From Buchnera aphidicola (Pentalonia nigronervosa) (lineage in GTDB: Bacteria > Pseudomonadota > Gammaproteobacteria > Enterobacterales > Enterobacteriaceae), in assembly GCA_014622685.1 (NCBI GenBank), contig CP061275.1, positions 372,001 through 436,000 on the forward strand: 64,000 nt of DNA, given 5' to 3'. The notes beneath the pieces are model-generated. The model had not been told where the DNA came from, searched no databases, and saw only the letters and a program-made list of their open reading frames with translations. Numbering within the stretch: position 1 is the stretch's first letter; the number at the start of each line of letters is the position of its first letter. Below are positions 39,606 to 49,396 of the stretch, piece after piece. The position numbers and the translations under genes were made by a program.

Positions 39606-39992
39606 TTAAAATTGTACTATTCGATCACAAATTTTGATTGAATAAGCTAATTCAACTAGCCCGCTCAACTGAAAACCAATTGCTAAATTATTTTGCTTAT
39701 CATTTACATTATTCATAGTTACATTATTCGTTACACCTCGTCTAAAAGCAGATCCAATACAAACATATAGATTTACATAATATTTTTTACTTAATTCTTG
39801 CCAAGCCTTAGTTAAATTAAACTCATCAGAAGCAGGTGTATTCATTTTATTAGCGTTTAAAACACCATCACAATAGAAAAATACACTATATAATTTATGT
39901 TTAGTTGTAACTAAAGACTGACAAAATAAAAATGCAGTGCTAGCATTCTGCGTGCCATAAGCAGCACCCATAACCAATATAGTAAAATTCAT
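39606..39992 (-). CDS. tusD: Sulfur-relay protein TusD
   Basis: 128 residues as in E. coli (DsrE-like). The sulfur-carrying Cys is present at residue 78 in YVCIGSAFRRGV. Also matches FFYCDGVLNAN and PASDEFNL. Receives sulfur from TusA and hands it on toward TusE; neither tusA nor tusE is in this window. Confidence 0.95.
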   Translation of the reverse strand: MNFTILVMGAAYGTQNASTAFLFCQSLVTTKHKLYSVFFYCDGVLNANKMNTPASDEFNLTKAWQELSKKYYVNLYVCIGSAFRRGVTNNVTMNNVNDKQNNLAIGFQLSGLVELAYSIKICDRIVQF

Positions 39993-40041
39993 ATTTCATA
40001 ATTTACCAAAAAAATTTTATTTAAAGATACGTATAAAGATA

Positions 40042-40806
40042 TTATTTAACATTTATAACGTCTAATAATTCTATATCAAAAATTAAAGTAGAATTTCCTG
40101 GAATACCACTAATTTCTCGCTCTCCATACCCTAAATTTGGTGGAATTACTAATTTTATTTTTCCTCCTTTTCCAATGTATCTTAAACCCTCTTGCCAACC
40201 TAATATAACATCTTTTAACATTAATGATATCGGTTGTCCTCTTTGATATGAGTTATCAAATTCTATACCATTAATAAATGATCCTCTATAATGAACAGTA
40301 ATTTGCGCATTATTTTTTAATATTTTTTCTTTTCCTTCTCTTTTAATAATATATAAAAGACCACTATTGGTTTTTTTTACTCCTTTCATTTCCAAAAGTT
40401 TTTCCATATATAATTTTCCATGTATTAAATTTTCTTTCGCATCTTTTTTTAATTGAATTATTGTTGCATTTTTTAACTTATCTTCCAATTCTTTAAGTAA
40501 TAAAGACACCTCTATCTCTGGTATTTTTGTATGTCCAGTAATAGCGTCTCGAACTCCTTTTAAAAGATCATACTTATTTAATCTTACACCTATTTTCTTT
40601 TGCTTTTCAAAAGATTGATTAATATAATTACCTAACGATGTACCTAATGCATAAGATAATTTTTCATGATGATTTTTAAATATATTTTTTACTTCTAAGT
40701 AATGTTTTGTATCATTATAAAATTGTATAGGCGTTCCTGAAAAAGATTTTGAAGTATATAAAAATATGTAAAAAAATATTATTTTCTTTAGAAGTAAAAA
40801 AAACAT
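40042..40806 (-). CDS. fkpA: FKBP-type peptidyl-prolyl isomerase FkpA
   Basis: Periplasmic chaperone and prolyl isomerase, 254 residues (E. coli 270). A hydrophobic signal peptide occupies residues 1-23 (LKKIIFFYIFLYTSKSFSG). An N-terminal helical dimerisation domain follows, then a C-terminal FKBP domain with EFDNSYQRGQPISL and GYGEREISGIPGNSTLIFDIELLDV. The Ala/Lys-rich E. coli tail is gone. One of few periplasmic folding factors expected in such a reduced genome. Confidence 0.95.
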   Translation of the reverse strand: MFFLLLKKIIFFYIFLYTSKSFSGTPIQFYNDTKHYLEVKNIFKNHHEKLSYALGTSLGNYINQSFEKQKKIGVRLNKYDLLKGVRDAITGHTKIPEIEVSLLLKELEDKLKNATIIQLKKDAKENLIHGKLYMEKLLEMKGVKKTNSGLLYIIKREGKEKILKNNAQITVHYRGSFINGIEFDNSYQRGQPISLMLKDVILGWQEGLRYIGKGGKIKLVIPPNLGYGEREISGIPGNSTLIFDIELLDVINVK

Positions 40807-40871
40807 ATATTAATCCAAAAATATAGGGAATATCTCGTATAATTAAAAAATCACAATCTATCAAATGTGTA

Positions 40872-40890
40872 ATTTCCTAATCTAGGAAAT
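40872..40890. repeat. Inverted repeat between argD and fkpA
   Basis: ATTTCCTA and TAGGAAAT form an 8-bp perfect stem with a 3-nt loop, about 105 bp after the argD stop and 66 bp before the fkpA start. It lacks a T-run on the minus strand, so a terminator role for argD is only possible. Confidence 0.35.
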
Positions 40891-40996
40891 ATAATTTAAT
40901 TAAATTTAACGAATATTAATATAAAATTCTTAAATTATTTAATAACATAAAATTTTTAAAAAATACAATAAAAAATAATGTTAATTTAATAAAAAT

Positions 40997-42214
40997 TTAC
41001 AATAAACTTTTCTCTAAAGCACGACAAAATCGCCGCATACCTTCAACAATATCCGCTTTAGTAATAATTAATGATGGCGTTAAACGAATTACATTATTGC
41101 CAGCATTTAAAATAATCACACCTGCTACAAAAGATTCATGTAAAATTTTATACATTTTTTCAGTAATGTCTTGTTTTAACACAATGCCTATTAATAAACC
41201 TCGACCGCGTATGTCCTGAAAACAATTAAAACGCTTATTTATTGTATGCAATTCGGAAATAATTTGTTGAAATCGTTTTTTAACACCTAATAATACTTTA
41301 TTAGTATTAACAATATCTATAACTGATTCTGCTATAGTACAAGCAAGAGGATTTCCACCATATGTAGTTCCATGAATACCAAACTCTGAAACAGATGCAA
41401 CATCATTTGTAGTTAACATTGCACTTATAGGAAAACCATTTCCTAAAGATTTAGCAATCGTGATGATATCTGGATTAATGCCATAATATTGATAAGCAAA
41501 TAACGTTCCTGTTCGACCAATTCCAGTTTGTATTTCATCTAAAATCAAAAGTGCATTATATTTATCACATAATTCTCTTAAAGATTTTATAAAAGACAAA
41601 GATGCTGGCATAACACCGCCCTCACCTTGAATTAATTCAACAACAACTGCGCAAGTATTTTTATCAATAATTTTTTCTACAGAATCAATGTTATTAAACG
41701 TAGCATGTGTAATACCAATCGGTTTCGGTCCAAAATGACTGGAATATTTTGATTGACCACCTACAGAAACAGTCAGAAAGGTACGTCCATGAAATGAATT
41801 GTAAAAAGAAAGAATTTTATTTTTTTTAGGTTGATGAATTTTATATGCGTAATAACGAGCGATTTTAAATGCTGCTTCGTTTGCTTCTGCGCCTGAATTA
41901 GCAAAAAAAACACGATCAGCAAAACTTGAAGAAATCAATTTTTCTGCTAATCGTAAAGACGGTTCATTAACAAAAATATTACTCACATGCCAAAGTAATG
42001 TGCTTTGTTTTTTTAAAATCTTATTTAATACTGGATGACAATGACCTAATGCTGTTACAGCAATTCCACCTGAAAAATCAATATATTCTTTTCCTTCCTG
42101 ATCCCAAATACGACTACCTTTTCCGCGAATTGGAATAAAAGAAACAGGATTATAAAATGGTACAATCAAATCATTAAAATCATTTCGCGTAACTATTTTT
42201 TTTTTTAATATCAT
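40997..42214 (-). CDS. argD: Acetylornithine aminotransferase ArgD
   Basis: PLP-dependent class III aminotransferase, 405 residues (E. coli 406). PLP Lys lies in TIAKSLGNG near residue 257; FANSGAEANEAAFKIAR and LILDEIQTGIGRTG are the cofactor-site motifs. It converts N-acetylglutamate semialdehyde to acetylornithine; the E. coli enzyme also serves as succinyl-DAP aminotransferase in lysine synthesis. Both products are essential amino acids for an aphid host. AGGAAG ribosome site. Confidence 0.96.
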   Translation of the reverse strand: MILKKKIVTRNDFNDLIVPFYNPVSFIPIRGKGSRIWDQEGKEYIDFSGGIAVTALGHCHPVLNKILKKQSTLLWHVSNIFVNEPSLRLAEKLISSSFADRVFFANSGAEANEAAFKIARYYAYKIHQPKKNKILSFYNSFHGRTFLTVSVGGQSKYSSHFGPKPIGITHATFNNIDSVEKIIDKNTCAVVVELIQGEGGVMPASLSFIKSLRELCDKYNALLILDEIQTGIGRTGTLFAYQYYGINPDIITIAKSLGNGFPISAMLTTNDVASVSEFGIHGTTYGGNPLACTIAESVIDIVNTNKVLLGVKKRFQQIISELHTINKRFNCFQDIRGRGLLIGIVLKQDITEKMYKILHESFVAGVIILNAGNNVIRLTPSLIITKADIVEGMRRFCRALEKSLL

Positions 42215-42567
42215 TCAACTTCCTAAAATATATTTATTAATATAAAAAAATTTCTAGAAAAATATTTTTAACAAAAAATTATTTTTACAAATTCTATTTT
42301 TTCATAAAAACTCATAACAACAATATTCTGTCAATGAAGATTTTAAAAATAGAATAAATTTTTATCATAAAATATACAGGATATTTTATATAAATAAAAC
42401 TGATTTTAATAAATACAATAAAAATTTTAATTATAATTAAAAATATATTTCTTAAATATACAAAAATTATCATATAACACATATGTATAATATCAGCATG
42501 CCATAAATAAAATTATCTTTATGATATTTTTATAAGTTTTAAAACTAACAAAACAGGTAATAAAATC
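42215..42567. other. Divergent intergenic region argD / tsgA
   Basis: 353 bp without a gene. A TATAAT word lies at 42486-42491, about 75 bp before tsgA, but with no convincing -35 box. Nothing else distinct was seen. Confidence 0.45.
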
Positions 42568-43743
42568 ATGAAAAATATCAATCAAATAGGTCTAACATGG
42601 ATTAGTTTTTTATCTTATGCATTTACAGGTGCATTAATTATTGTAACAGGAATGATCATGGGAAATATCGCTGATTATTTCAATTTATCTATATCTCAAA
42701 TGAGCAATACATTTACATTTTTAAATGCAGGTATTCTAATATCAATTTTTTTAAATTCCTGGTTAATAGAAATTATATCACAAAAAAAACAACTAATATT
42801 TGGATTTTTTTTAACAATAATTTCCATAATAGGTTTAATCTATTCTAAGAATACATTTTATTTTTCAATAAATATATTTATGCTAGGCATTGTCAGTGGT
42901 ATTACGATGTCCATTGGAACTTTTATTATAACAAATTTGTATTCAGAAAAAAAAAGAAGTGCTCAATTATTACTAACCGATTCTTTTTTCAGTATGTCGG
43001 GTATGATTTTTCCAATCATTACTGCTTATATTTTAGAAAATAAAATCTTATGGTACTGGGTATATGTATGTGTTGGAAGCATTTATTTATTTATTTTTTT
43101 ATTAACAATGAATTTAAATTTTCCGTTGTTAAAAAATAAAATTAAAAGTACAAAAATAAACAAAAACCAAAATATAAATATATATTTATTGTCAATTGCA
43201 GCATTATTATACATTTTAGGACAATTGGGATTCATTTCGTGGGTACCACAATACACCACTAAAATTATAAAAATTAATATGCAAAATACCGGAAAACTAA
43301 TTAGTAGTTTTTGGATGTCATATATGATTGGAATGTGGTTTTTTAGTTTAATAATTAAGTTTTTTAATTTAAAACGTACATTTATATTACTTATTGGCAT
43401 TTCTACAATATTTATGTATTTTTTTATACATGGAAAAAATTTTGAAATATTGCAATACACAATCATTAGCTTAGGATTTTTTTCCAGCGCAATTTATACT
43501 ATTATAATAACACTTGCATCATTAGAAACAGAAACACCATCACCTAAATTAATAAATTTAATTTTGTTATGTGGAACAATTGGCACTTTACTAACATTTG
43601 TTGTAACCAGTCCCATTGTTGAAAAAATCGGATTATATGCAGCACTAATAAGTTCAAATATACTATATAGTATAGTATTTATTTTATCTTTATTAATATA
43701 TTTTAATAAAAAAAAACACAATACTCCCAGAAAAATTGCATAA
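42568..43743 (+). CDS. tsgA: MFS-type inner-membrane transporter TsgA
   Basis: 391 residues (E. coli 393), about twelve membrane segments, with charged residues confined to short loops and a central cytosolic loop near residues 190-210 (KNKIKSTKINKNQNI). Recognisable family segments: NQIGLTWISFLSYAFTGALI, GNIADYFNLSISQMSN and LGFISWVPQY. Substrate unknown. In E. coli it neighbours nirB and cysG; here it stands alone between argD and trpS. An AGGTAATAAA ribosome region precedes the ATG. Confidence 0.92.
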   Translation: MKNINQIGLTWISFLSYAFTGALIIVTGMIMGNIADYFNLSISQMSNTFTFLNAGILISIFLNSWLIEIISQKKQLIFGFFLTIISIIGLIYSKNTFYFSINIFMLGIVSGITMSIGTFIITNLYSEKKRSAQLLLTDSFFSMSGMIFPIITAYILENKILWYWVYVCVGSIYLFIFLLTMNLNFPLLKNKIKSTKINKNQNINIYLLSIAALLYILGQLGFISWVPQYTTKIIKINMQNTGKLISSFWMSYMIGMWFFSLIIKFFNLKRTFILLIGISTIFMYFFIHGKNFEILQYTIISLGFFSSAIYTIIITLASLETETPSPKLINLILLCGTIGTLLTFVVTSPIVEKIGLYAALISSNILYSIVFILSLLIYFNKKKHNTPRKIA

Positions 43744-43832
43744 ACATGATAATAAAATGTTTCTAGTAAAAATTTTAAAACAACATTAAACATCAAATAA
43801 ACTAGAAAATATCATTTCTGGTTTATTTACAA

Positions 43833-44843
43833 TTATAGAAATAAATTTAACTTGGAATATATTTTTTTTAGAATAATTTCTGATTTGCTTCGAGCACGCA
43901 CAGCACCGTCATAAAGTATGTTTTTCAAATATAACTCATTATTACGATATTTTGTATAAGATGCTTGCAATTTGGATAAAAGATTAGATACATATTCTGA
44001 AACAATGTTTTTAAATTCAGAATATGTTACATTTTCTAATTCTTTTTCTAAATGAGAAATATCTTTTTTTGAAATTATAGAGAGAATTTCTAATAAATTA
44101 GAGATGCCTGGTTTATTTTTTTTATTATAATATATTCTTGGTGGTTTATCTGAATCAGTTACAGCGTGTTGTATTTTTAATATTACAGATGACATATTTT
44201 CTAACAAAAAAATAACGTTATTTTTGTTATGATCTGATTTAGACATTTTTTTATGAGGTTCTAATAATGCCATAATTTTAGAACCATATTTATCAATTAA
44301 CGGAACGGGTACAGTGAAAATATTTCCATACAATAAATTAAAACGACGTGCTATATTACGAGTTAATTCTAAATGTTGCTTTTGATCTTGCCCTACAGGT
44401 ACTATATTTGTTTGATATAACAAAATATCTGATGCCATTAGTATAGGATAATTAAATAAACCTAAATTATTCTTCATAATAGAATCATAATGAAATTTTT
44501 TTTTTGTTTTAAATTGAGTCATGCGAAGTAATTCACTGAATCGACTAAAACAGTTCAAAATCCAATTTAACTGATTATGCTGATGTACATGTGATTGTAA
44601 AAATAAAATACTTTTATTCGGCTTTATCCCACAAGCTAAATACAAAGATAAAACATCTAACGTTGATTTTTTTAAGCAACTGTACTGTGAAATAGAAGTC
44701 ATTGCATGCAAATCAGCAATGCAATACAAACAATCATAATCATTTTGCATTTTTGACCAATGCCGCATTGTTCCTATATAATTTCCAAGAGTTAAATTTC
44801 CAGATGGTTGAATTGCACTAAATAATATTGGTTTTAATTGCAT
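43833..44843 (-). CDS. trpS: Tryptophanyl-tRNA synthetase
   Basis: Class I synthetase, 336 residues from ATG 44843 (MQLKPILFSAIQPSG); E. coli 334. HIGH-type motif is SGNLTLGNY and KMSKS is intact (HKKMSKSDHN). The chosen start has TTTAGGA at 9-nt spacing; an in-frame ATG at 44882 would overlap rpe and lacks homology. gph, which lies between trpS and rpe in E. coli, is missing. Confidence 0.96.
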   Translation of the reverse strand: MQLKPILFSAIQPSGNLTLGNYIGTMRHWSKMQNDYDCLYCIADLHAMTSISQYSCLKKSTLDVLSLYLACGIKPNKSILFLQSHVHQHNQLNWILNCFSRFSELLRMTQFKTKKKFHYDSIMKNNLGLFNYPILMASDILLYQTNIVPVGQDQKQHLELTRNIARRFNLLYGNIFTVPVPLIDKYGSKIMALLEPHKKMSKSDHNKNNVIFLLENMSSVILKIQHAVTDSDKPPRIYYNKKNKPGISNLLEILSIISKKDISHLEKELENVTYSEFKNIVSEYVSNLLSKLQASYTKYRNNELYLKNILYDGAVRARSKSEIILKKIYSKLNLFL

Positions 44844-44871
44844 TATAAAAATCCTAAATAAAATAACATGC

Positions 44872-45558
44872 TTAGTGAACAAATTTCATGTAAGACTGTT
44901 GTATTTCATAACGTAATTTCTTTACTATAATTTTATAATCGGAATATTTAAAAAAACCTGAACCAATAACAAATATATTTGCTCCAAAATACGCTATTTT
45001 AGCAATATTTTCTAACTTTATTCCACCATCTACTTCAATTAATATTTTATTTGTGTTTAGATCAATTCGTTTTTTAACTTCACGCAATTTCTCAAATGTA
45101 GATGATAAAAATATTTGATTACCAAATCCTGGATTTACAGACATTATCAAAACTAAATCTAATTTTTCTATTACATGATCAAGAAAAAAAAGAGGTGTAG
45201 CGGGATTCAATGCTAATCCAACTTTACATCCACATTCTTTAATTAAATTTAATGTTCGATCTATATGCAACGTAGCTTCAGGATGAAAAGTAATAAAAGT
45301 TGCTCCAGCTTTAGCGAACTGTGGAATCAGATTGTCTACTGGTGTAACCATTAAATGTACATCAATCGGTGCAGTAATATTATACTTTCTTAGCGACTCT
45401 AAAATCATAGGACCCATGGTTAAATTAGGTACGTAATGATTATCCATGACATCAAAATGTATTAAGTCTGCACCTGCATTTATAACTTTTTTAACATCTT
45501 CTCCTAAACATGCAAAATTAGCAGATAAAATTGATGGCGCTAAAAAAAATTTTTTCAT
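44872..45558 (-). CDS. rpe: Ribulose-phosphate 3-epimerase
   Basis: Pentose-phosphate pathway enzyme interconverting ribulose-5-P and xylulose-5-P. 228 residues (E. coli 225). TIM-barrel metal and catalytic motifs: HFDVMDNHYVPNLT, DVHLMV, VNPGFGNQ and EVDGGI. Ends 28 bp before the trpS start. Preceded by an 828-bp gene-free gap. Confidence 0.96.
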   Translation of the reverse strand: MKKFFLAPSILSANFACLGEDVKKVINAGADLIHFDVMDNHYVPNLTMGPMILESLRKYNITAPIDVHLMVTPVDNLIPQFAKAGATFITFHPEATLHIDRTLNLIKECGCKVGLALNPATPLFFLDHVIEKLDLVLIMSVNPGFGNQIFLSSTFEKLREVKKRIDLNTNKILIEVDGGIKLENIAKIAYFGANIFVIGSGFFKYSDYKIIVKKLRYEIQQSYMKFVH

Positions 45559-46386
45559 GTCATAAAATACTATTATATATTTAAAAAATACAATAATATC
45601 AGTATAAAATTTTAAATAAAAATAAAAACTACTATAAAAAAATTCATATGTTCATTGTTGTAAAACTAATCATTAATTTATTTTTATTACCCAATAAAAA
45701 ATCATGATATATCCAAATAATATGATATTTTAATTCAAGTAAATCAAATAAAAAATTATATTAATATAATAATTTTAATGTAGGATTTATCAAAACAATA
45801 TTCTTTATCTATTATTTTAAAATAACGAAAACAAGTAATTTTTAACAATTTATATTAAATAAAAGACCGCTAATATAGAATACATTTTTTAACATAAAAA
45901 AATTTTGCATATTGTATTCATCAATAAAATTTTTTTTAATACTATAAAAATTCATAAAAATATTTATTTTTAAAATCAGTCATTCAACAAAATTACAATA
46001 AATTTATTAAAAATATTCTTTATACCATTAAAAATATACTTTTTGTATTCAAAAATCTACTAAATTATAATAATAATACAAAAAATATATATGTAATAAT
46101 TATCAATAATATACATGCATGTTTAAAAACGATAAAATATTTAATATAATTTATATATAAATTATAAAAATCGATTATAAAAGCATCATGTTACAATTTT
46201 ACAGAATAAATCTAACAGCTTATTTTTATAAGCATATTAAGTATGGTTGTCTCTTTAACATATAATTTTTATCAAAAAACATTATTAAAAGTAGTTATTT
46301 AAAAAATATAAAATTTTTACATCTTTTATATTCTGAAACGATCTTTTAAGATATAAAAAATGTAATTAAATATCACGCTTATTTTT
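45559..46386. other. Gene-free region between aroB and rpe
   Basis: 828 bp. In E. coli aroB is followed by damX and dam before rpe; here neither is recognisable, so the gap marks their loss. The text is almost purely A/T with stops in all frames read. The rpe promoter must lie here. I saw no hairpin strong enough to call an aroB terminator. Confidence 0.6.
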
Positions 46387-47484
46387 TCATTCTTCCGTTT
46401 CTCGTAAAGAATATTTAATCGCAGATACAATAATATCTTTATTTATATTACTATGTATTTCTGCTTGTCCGATACATACAGGTAAAACTAATCGCATAAT
46501 CCCAGAAAAATTTTTTTTATCTTTCATCATATGTAAAAAATATGAAGAAACAGACTTATTTTTTGGGCCTATAATGGGCAAACCAGTGCGTTTTAATAAA
46601 CTTAATATTCTAATTCGATCTTTTTTACATAAATATCCTAACAATTCTGAAACGCGCGATGCCATTACTATACCTACTGATATTGCTTGACCATGCAACC
46701 AAGAACCATATCCAGTATTTGTTTCAATAGCATGACCATATGTATGACCGAGATTTAACAACATTCTAATATTATTTTCTTTCTCATCTAAAGAAACAAT
46801 TTTTGCTTTAATCTCACAGCATCTTTTTATACAATACAACATTAATTCATAATCTAATGATAATAGTTTTTCAACATTCTCTTCTAACCAGTTAAAAAAG
46901 TTTGCATCAAATGCAATAGCGTACTTTATAACTTCAGCCATACCAGAAACTAATTCACAATATGGTAACGTAGATAAAAAATCAAGATCAATAATTACAG
47001 ATGATGGTTGCCAAAATGAACCAATCATATTTTTCCCAAAAATGTGATTAACACCTGTTTTTCCACCAATAGACGCGTCTACTTGAGATAAAAGTGTTGT
47101 TGGAATTTGAATAAAACGCACACCTCGTTGATATACAGATGCAGCAAATCCAGTAATATCACCTATTACACCACCGCCTAATGCGATCAATGTTGTATCA
47201 CGAGAATGATATTCTTTTAACAATGCAGAAATAATTAATTCCATTTCATCTAATGTTTTATGTTCTTCACCATCTGCAAGAATTACTTGATTTACTTGTA
47301 TACCAGATTTTTTCAACAAATAAAAAATTTTATTTTTAAAAATATTAGATAACGTTGTATTAGTTACTAACATAGCTTGATTGCCTGGTTTTAAAGGAAA
47401 AAAAATATCTTCTTTTTCAAGAATACCAGATCCTATATTAATAAGATAACTACATTTTTTTAAAACTATTTTTATCTGTTCCAT
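46387..47484 (-). CDS. aroB: 3-dehydroquinate synthase
   Basis: NAD- and metal-dependent second step of the shikimate pathway. 365 residues (E. coli 362). Motifs: DGEEHKTLDEMELI, GGGVIGDITGFAAS, PTTLLSQVDASIGGKTGVN and LNLGHTYGHAIE (metal-ligand His). GGAG ribosome site upstream. It follows aroK by 49 bp, as in the E. coli aroKB operon. Confidence 0.97.
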   Translation of the reverse strand: MEQIKIVLKKCSYLINIGSGILEKEDIFFPLKPGNQAMLVTNTTLSNIFKNKIFYLLKKSGIQVNQVILADGEEHKTLDEMELIISALLKEYHSRDTTLIALGGGVIGDITGFAASVYQRGVRFIQIPTTLLSQVDASIGGKTGVNHIFGKNMIGSFWQPSSVIIDLDFLSTLPYCELVSGMAEVIKYAIAFDANFFNWLEENVEKLLSLDYELMLYCIKRCCEIKAKIVSLDEKENNIRMLLNLGHTYGHAIETNTGYGSWLHGQAISVGIVMASRVSELLGYLCKKDRIRILSLLKRTGLPIIGPKNKSVSSYFLHMMKDKKNFSGIMRLVLPVCIGQAEIHSNINKDIIVSAIKYSLRETEE

Positions 47485-47533
47485 AATATTTGATACTCCA
47501 AATGCATTCGTATTGCCTATGATCGTAAAACAA

Positions 47534-48058
47534 TCATATTTTTTTTAATAAACGAATTATATTACACGTAACAGATTTAGCGCTTTGTTCATCAGTGCGA
47601 ACAGTAATATCTGCAATTTCTTGATATAATGGATCACGTTCTAGAGCTAATTTTTCTAATATTATACGATTTGAAGCACTTGCCGATGTTAACATTGGTC
47701 TTTTTTTATCTCTTTTAGTACGTACAATTTGTTGTTCAATAGTTGTTTCTAAATATATTACAATACCCCGAGCTGATAAAAAATTACGTGTATTTTTAAA
47801 CATGACTGAACCGCCGCCGGTAGAAAGAACAATACCTTGCCTTTGAGTTAATTCATTAATAATATCTTTTTCTCGTTCTCGGAAACCGCTTTCACCTTCA
47901 ATATCAAAAACCCAACTTATGTCTGCACCAGTACGTTTTTCAATTTCTCGATCAGAATCAAAAAATTCCATATTCAACTGTTGAGATAACTGACGGCCAA
48001 TTGTACTTTTTCCTGCACCCATTGGCCCAATTAGAAAAATATTTCGTTTTTCTGCCAT
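47534..48058 (-). CDS. aroK: Shikimate kinase I
   Basis: Phosphorylates shikimate at O3. 174 residues (E. coli 173). Walker A GPMGAGKST is at residues 11-19; shikimate-binding FFDSDREIEKRTGADISW and STGGGSV follow; LID Arg in KRDKKRPML. First gene of the aroK-aroB pair. Confidence 0.96.
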   Translation of the reverse strand: MAEKRNIFLIGPMGAGKSTIGRQLSQQLNMEFFDSDREIEKRTGADISWVFDIEGESGFREREKDIINELTQRQGIVLSTGGGSVMFKNTRNFLSARGIVIYLETTIEQQIVRTKRDKKRPMLTSASASNRIILEKLALERDPLYQEIADITVRTDEQSAKSVTCNIIRLLKKI

Positions 48059-48559
48059 TTTTTTTATTAATTAGATAATATGTTAATAACACCAATGCTT
48101 AGCAAATTTTGCTAGCAGGACATAAATACATACTTGTTTATAAAAAATAATATAACGTTGTGTTCATAAGAAATTCCTTATTTGTAAAATTTAATAAAAA
48201 TATATTTAAAAGTGTTTTTTGTTTTTACAAATAATTTTTAATATCTTTTACTTAAAAAGATACAAAATATAAATTCTGTAAGTTTATTGTTTTAAAAACA
48301 CCATATATTCTATCAGAATACATGGAATAATTTCTATACTTCTTGTTTTTTGTTAAAAAATTTGTTTTCTTATTAAAAATATAATATATTTATTAACTAA
48401 AATAAAAAAATTAATCTTTGTGTTTTTTACATGGTTATTAATAGCATTTTAATACACCATTAAAATATTTTTTAAATTATAAATAATGAGTTTTATTTAA
48501 TAACTTTTCGTATAACATTGTTTCAAATGTTTTCGCTAAATCAAAAAATGTAAAACAAC
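48059..48559. other. Gene-free region between aroK and tRNA-Ser
   Basis: 501 bp, divergent: aroK leads left, tRNA-Ser leads right. A near-palindrome TAGCAAATTTTGCTA lies about 40 bp before aroK. No gene seen and no promoter can be assigned with confidence. Confidence 0.45.
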
Positions 48560-48644
48560 GGTGAGATGTCCGAGAGGCTGAAGGAACACGCCTGGAAAGC
48601 GTGTATATGGAAACGTATCAAGGGTTCGAATCCCTTTCTCACCA
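48560..48644 (+). tRNA. tRNA-Ser(GGA)
   Basis: Class II tRNA of 85 nt with a long variable arm. Acceptor GGTGAGA/TCTCACC, anticodon loop CTGGAAA giving GGA (reads UCC/UCU), T-arm GGTTCGAATCC. Discriminator is A, while E. coli has G as I recall. CCA is not encoded. The 3' end is 5 bp from the deoD stop on the other strand. Confidence 0.96.
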
Positions 48645-48649
48645 AAAAT

Positions 48650-49363
48650 TTACGAATTTAAAATAACTGATTCTAAAGCAATTTGAATCATATTATCAAA
48701 GCTTGATTCTCTATCTTTTGAGGATACGCGTTCTTGTTTCAAAATATGATCTGAAACAGTACATATTGATAATGCTTTTACGTTAAATTCAGATGCTACC
48801 GAGTATATACCTGATGTTTCCATATCAATTCCAATAATATTATATTTTTTTAAAATATTTAACATTTCTTGATCATTATTATAAAAAGAATCTGTTGTAA
48901 AAAAATTACCAACATGCGCATAAATTTTCATAGACTTTGCAACTGAAACTGCATTGCAAATCATGTTAAAATTTGCAATAGCTGCAAAATCATGATCTTG
49001 AAAACGTACACGATTAACTTTAGAATCAGTAGACGCACCCATAGCGATAACAACATCGCGTAATTTAATATAATCAAGTACTGTGCCACAAGTCCCTATT
49101 CGAACAATTTTTTTAACATTATATTCAACAATTAGTTCTCTTGTATACAAAGATGCAGATGGTATCCCAATACCATGACTCATAATTGAAATTTTTTTCT
49201 TCTTATAATATCCGGTATATGCTAACATTAGACGAGTTGTATTAATTTGAAAATAATCATTTAAATAATTCTCAGCAATATATTTTGCTCGTATTGGATC
49301 ACCAGGCATAAGAACAATCTCTGAAAAATCATTTTTTTTACTGTTAATATGAAGTGTTGGCAC
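48650..49363 (-). CDS. deoD: Purine-nucleoside phosphorylase DeoD
   Basis: Phosphorolysis of purine (deoxy)nucleosides. 237 residues (E. coli 239), trimeric-hexameric family. Motifs: VLMPGDPIRAKYIAENYL, GTCGTVL, GIDMETSGIY (substrate Met-Glu) and TVSDHI (catalytic Asp). The start is GTG (V/MPTLHINSKK), supported by AAAGGAA 6-7 bases upstream and by the E. coli N-terminus. It follows deoB by 33 bp; deoC and deoA of the E. coli operon are not adjacent. Confidence 0.95.
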   Translation of the reverse strand: MPTLHINSKKNDFSEIVLMPGDPIRAKYIAENYLNDYFQINTTRLMLAYTGYYKKKKISIMSHGIGIPSASLYTRELIVEYNVKKIVRIGTCGTVLDYIKLRDVVIAMGASTDSKVNRVRFQDHDFAAIANFNMICNAVSVAKSMKIYAHVGNFFTTDSFYNNDQEMLNILKKYNIIGIDMETSGIYSVASEFNVKALSICTVSDHILKQERVSSKDRESSFDNMIQIALESVILNS

Positions 49364-49396
49364 AAAATATTCCTTTTAAAAACAATTTTATATGCT

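Noticed and set aside
43083..43796. Two minus-strand frames of 127 and 100 codons rich in Ile/Phe/Asn
   Set aside because: Shadows of the hydrophobic tsgA gene; no ribosome sites or homology.
48103..48117. TAGCAAATTTTGCTA symmetric word before aroK
   Set aside because: Too short a loop for a stable hairpin and no evidence of a binding protein.
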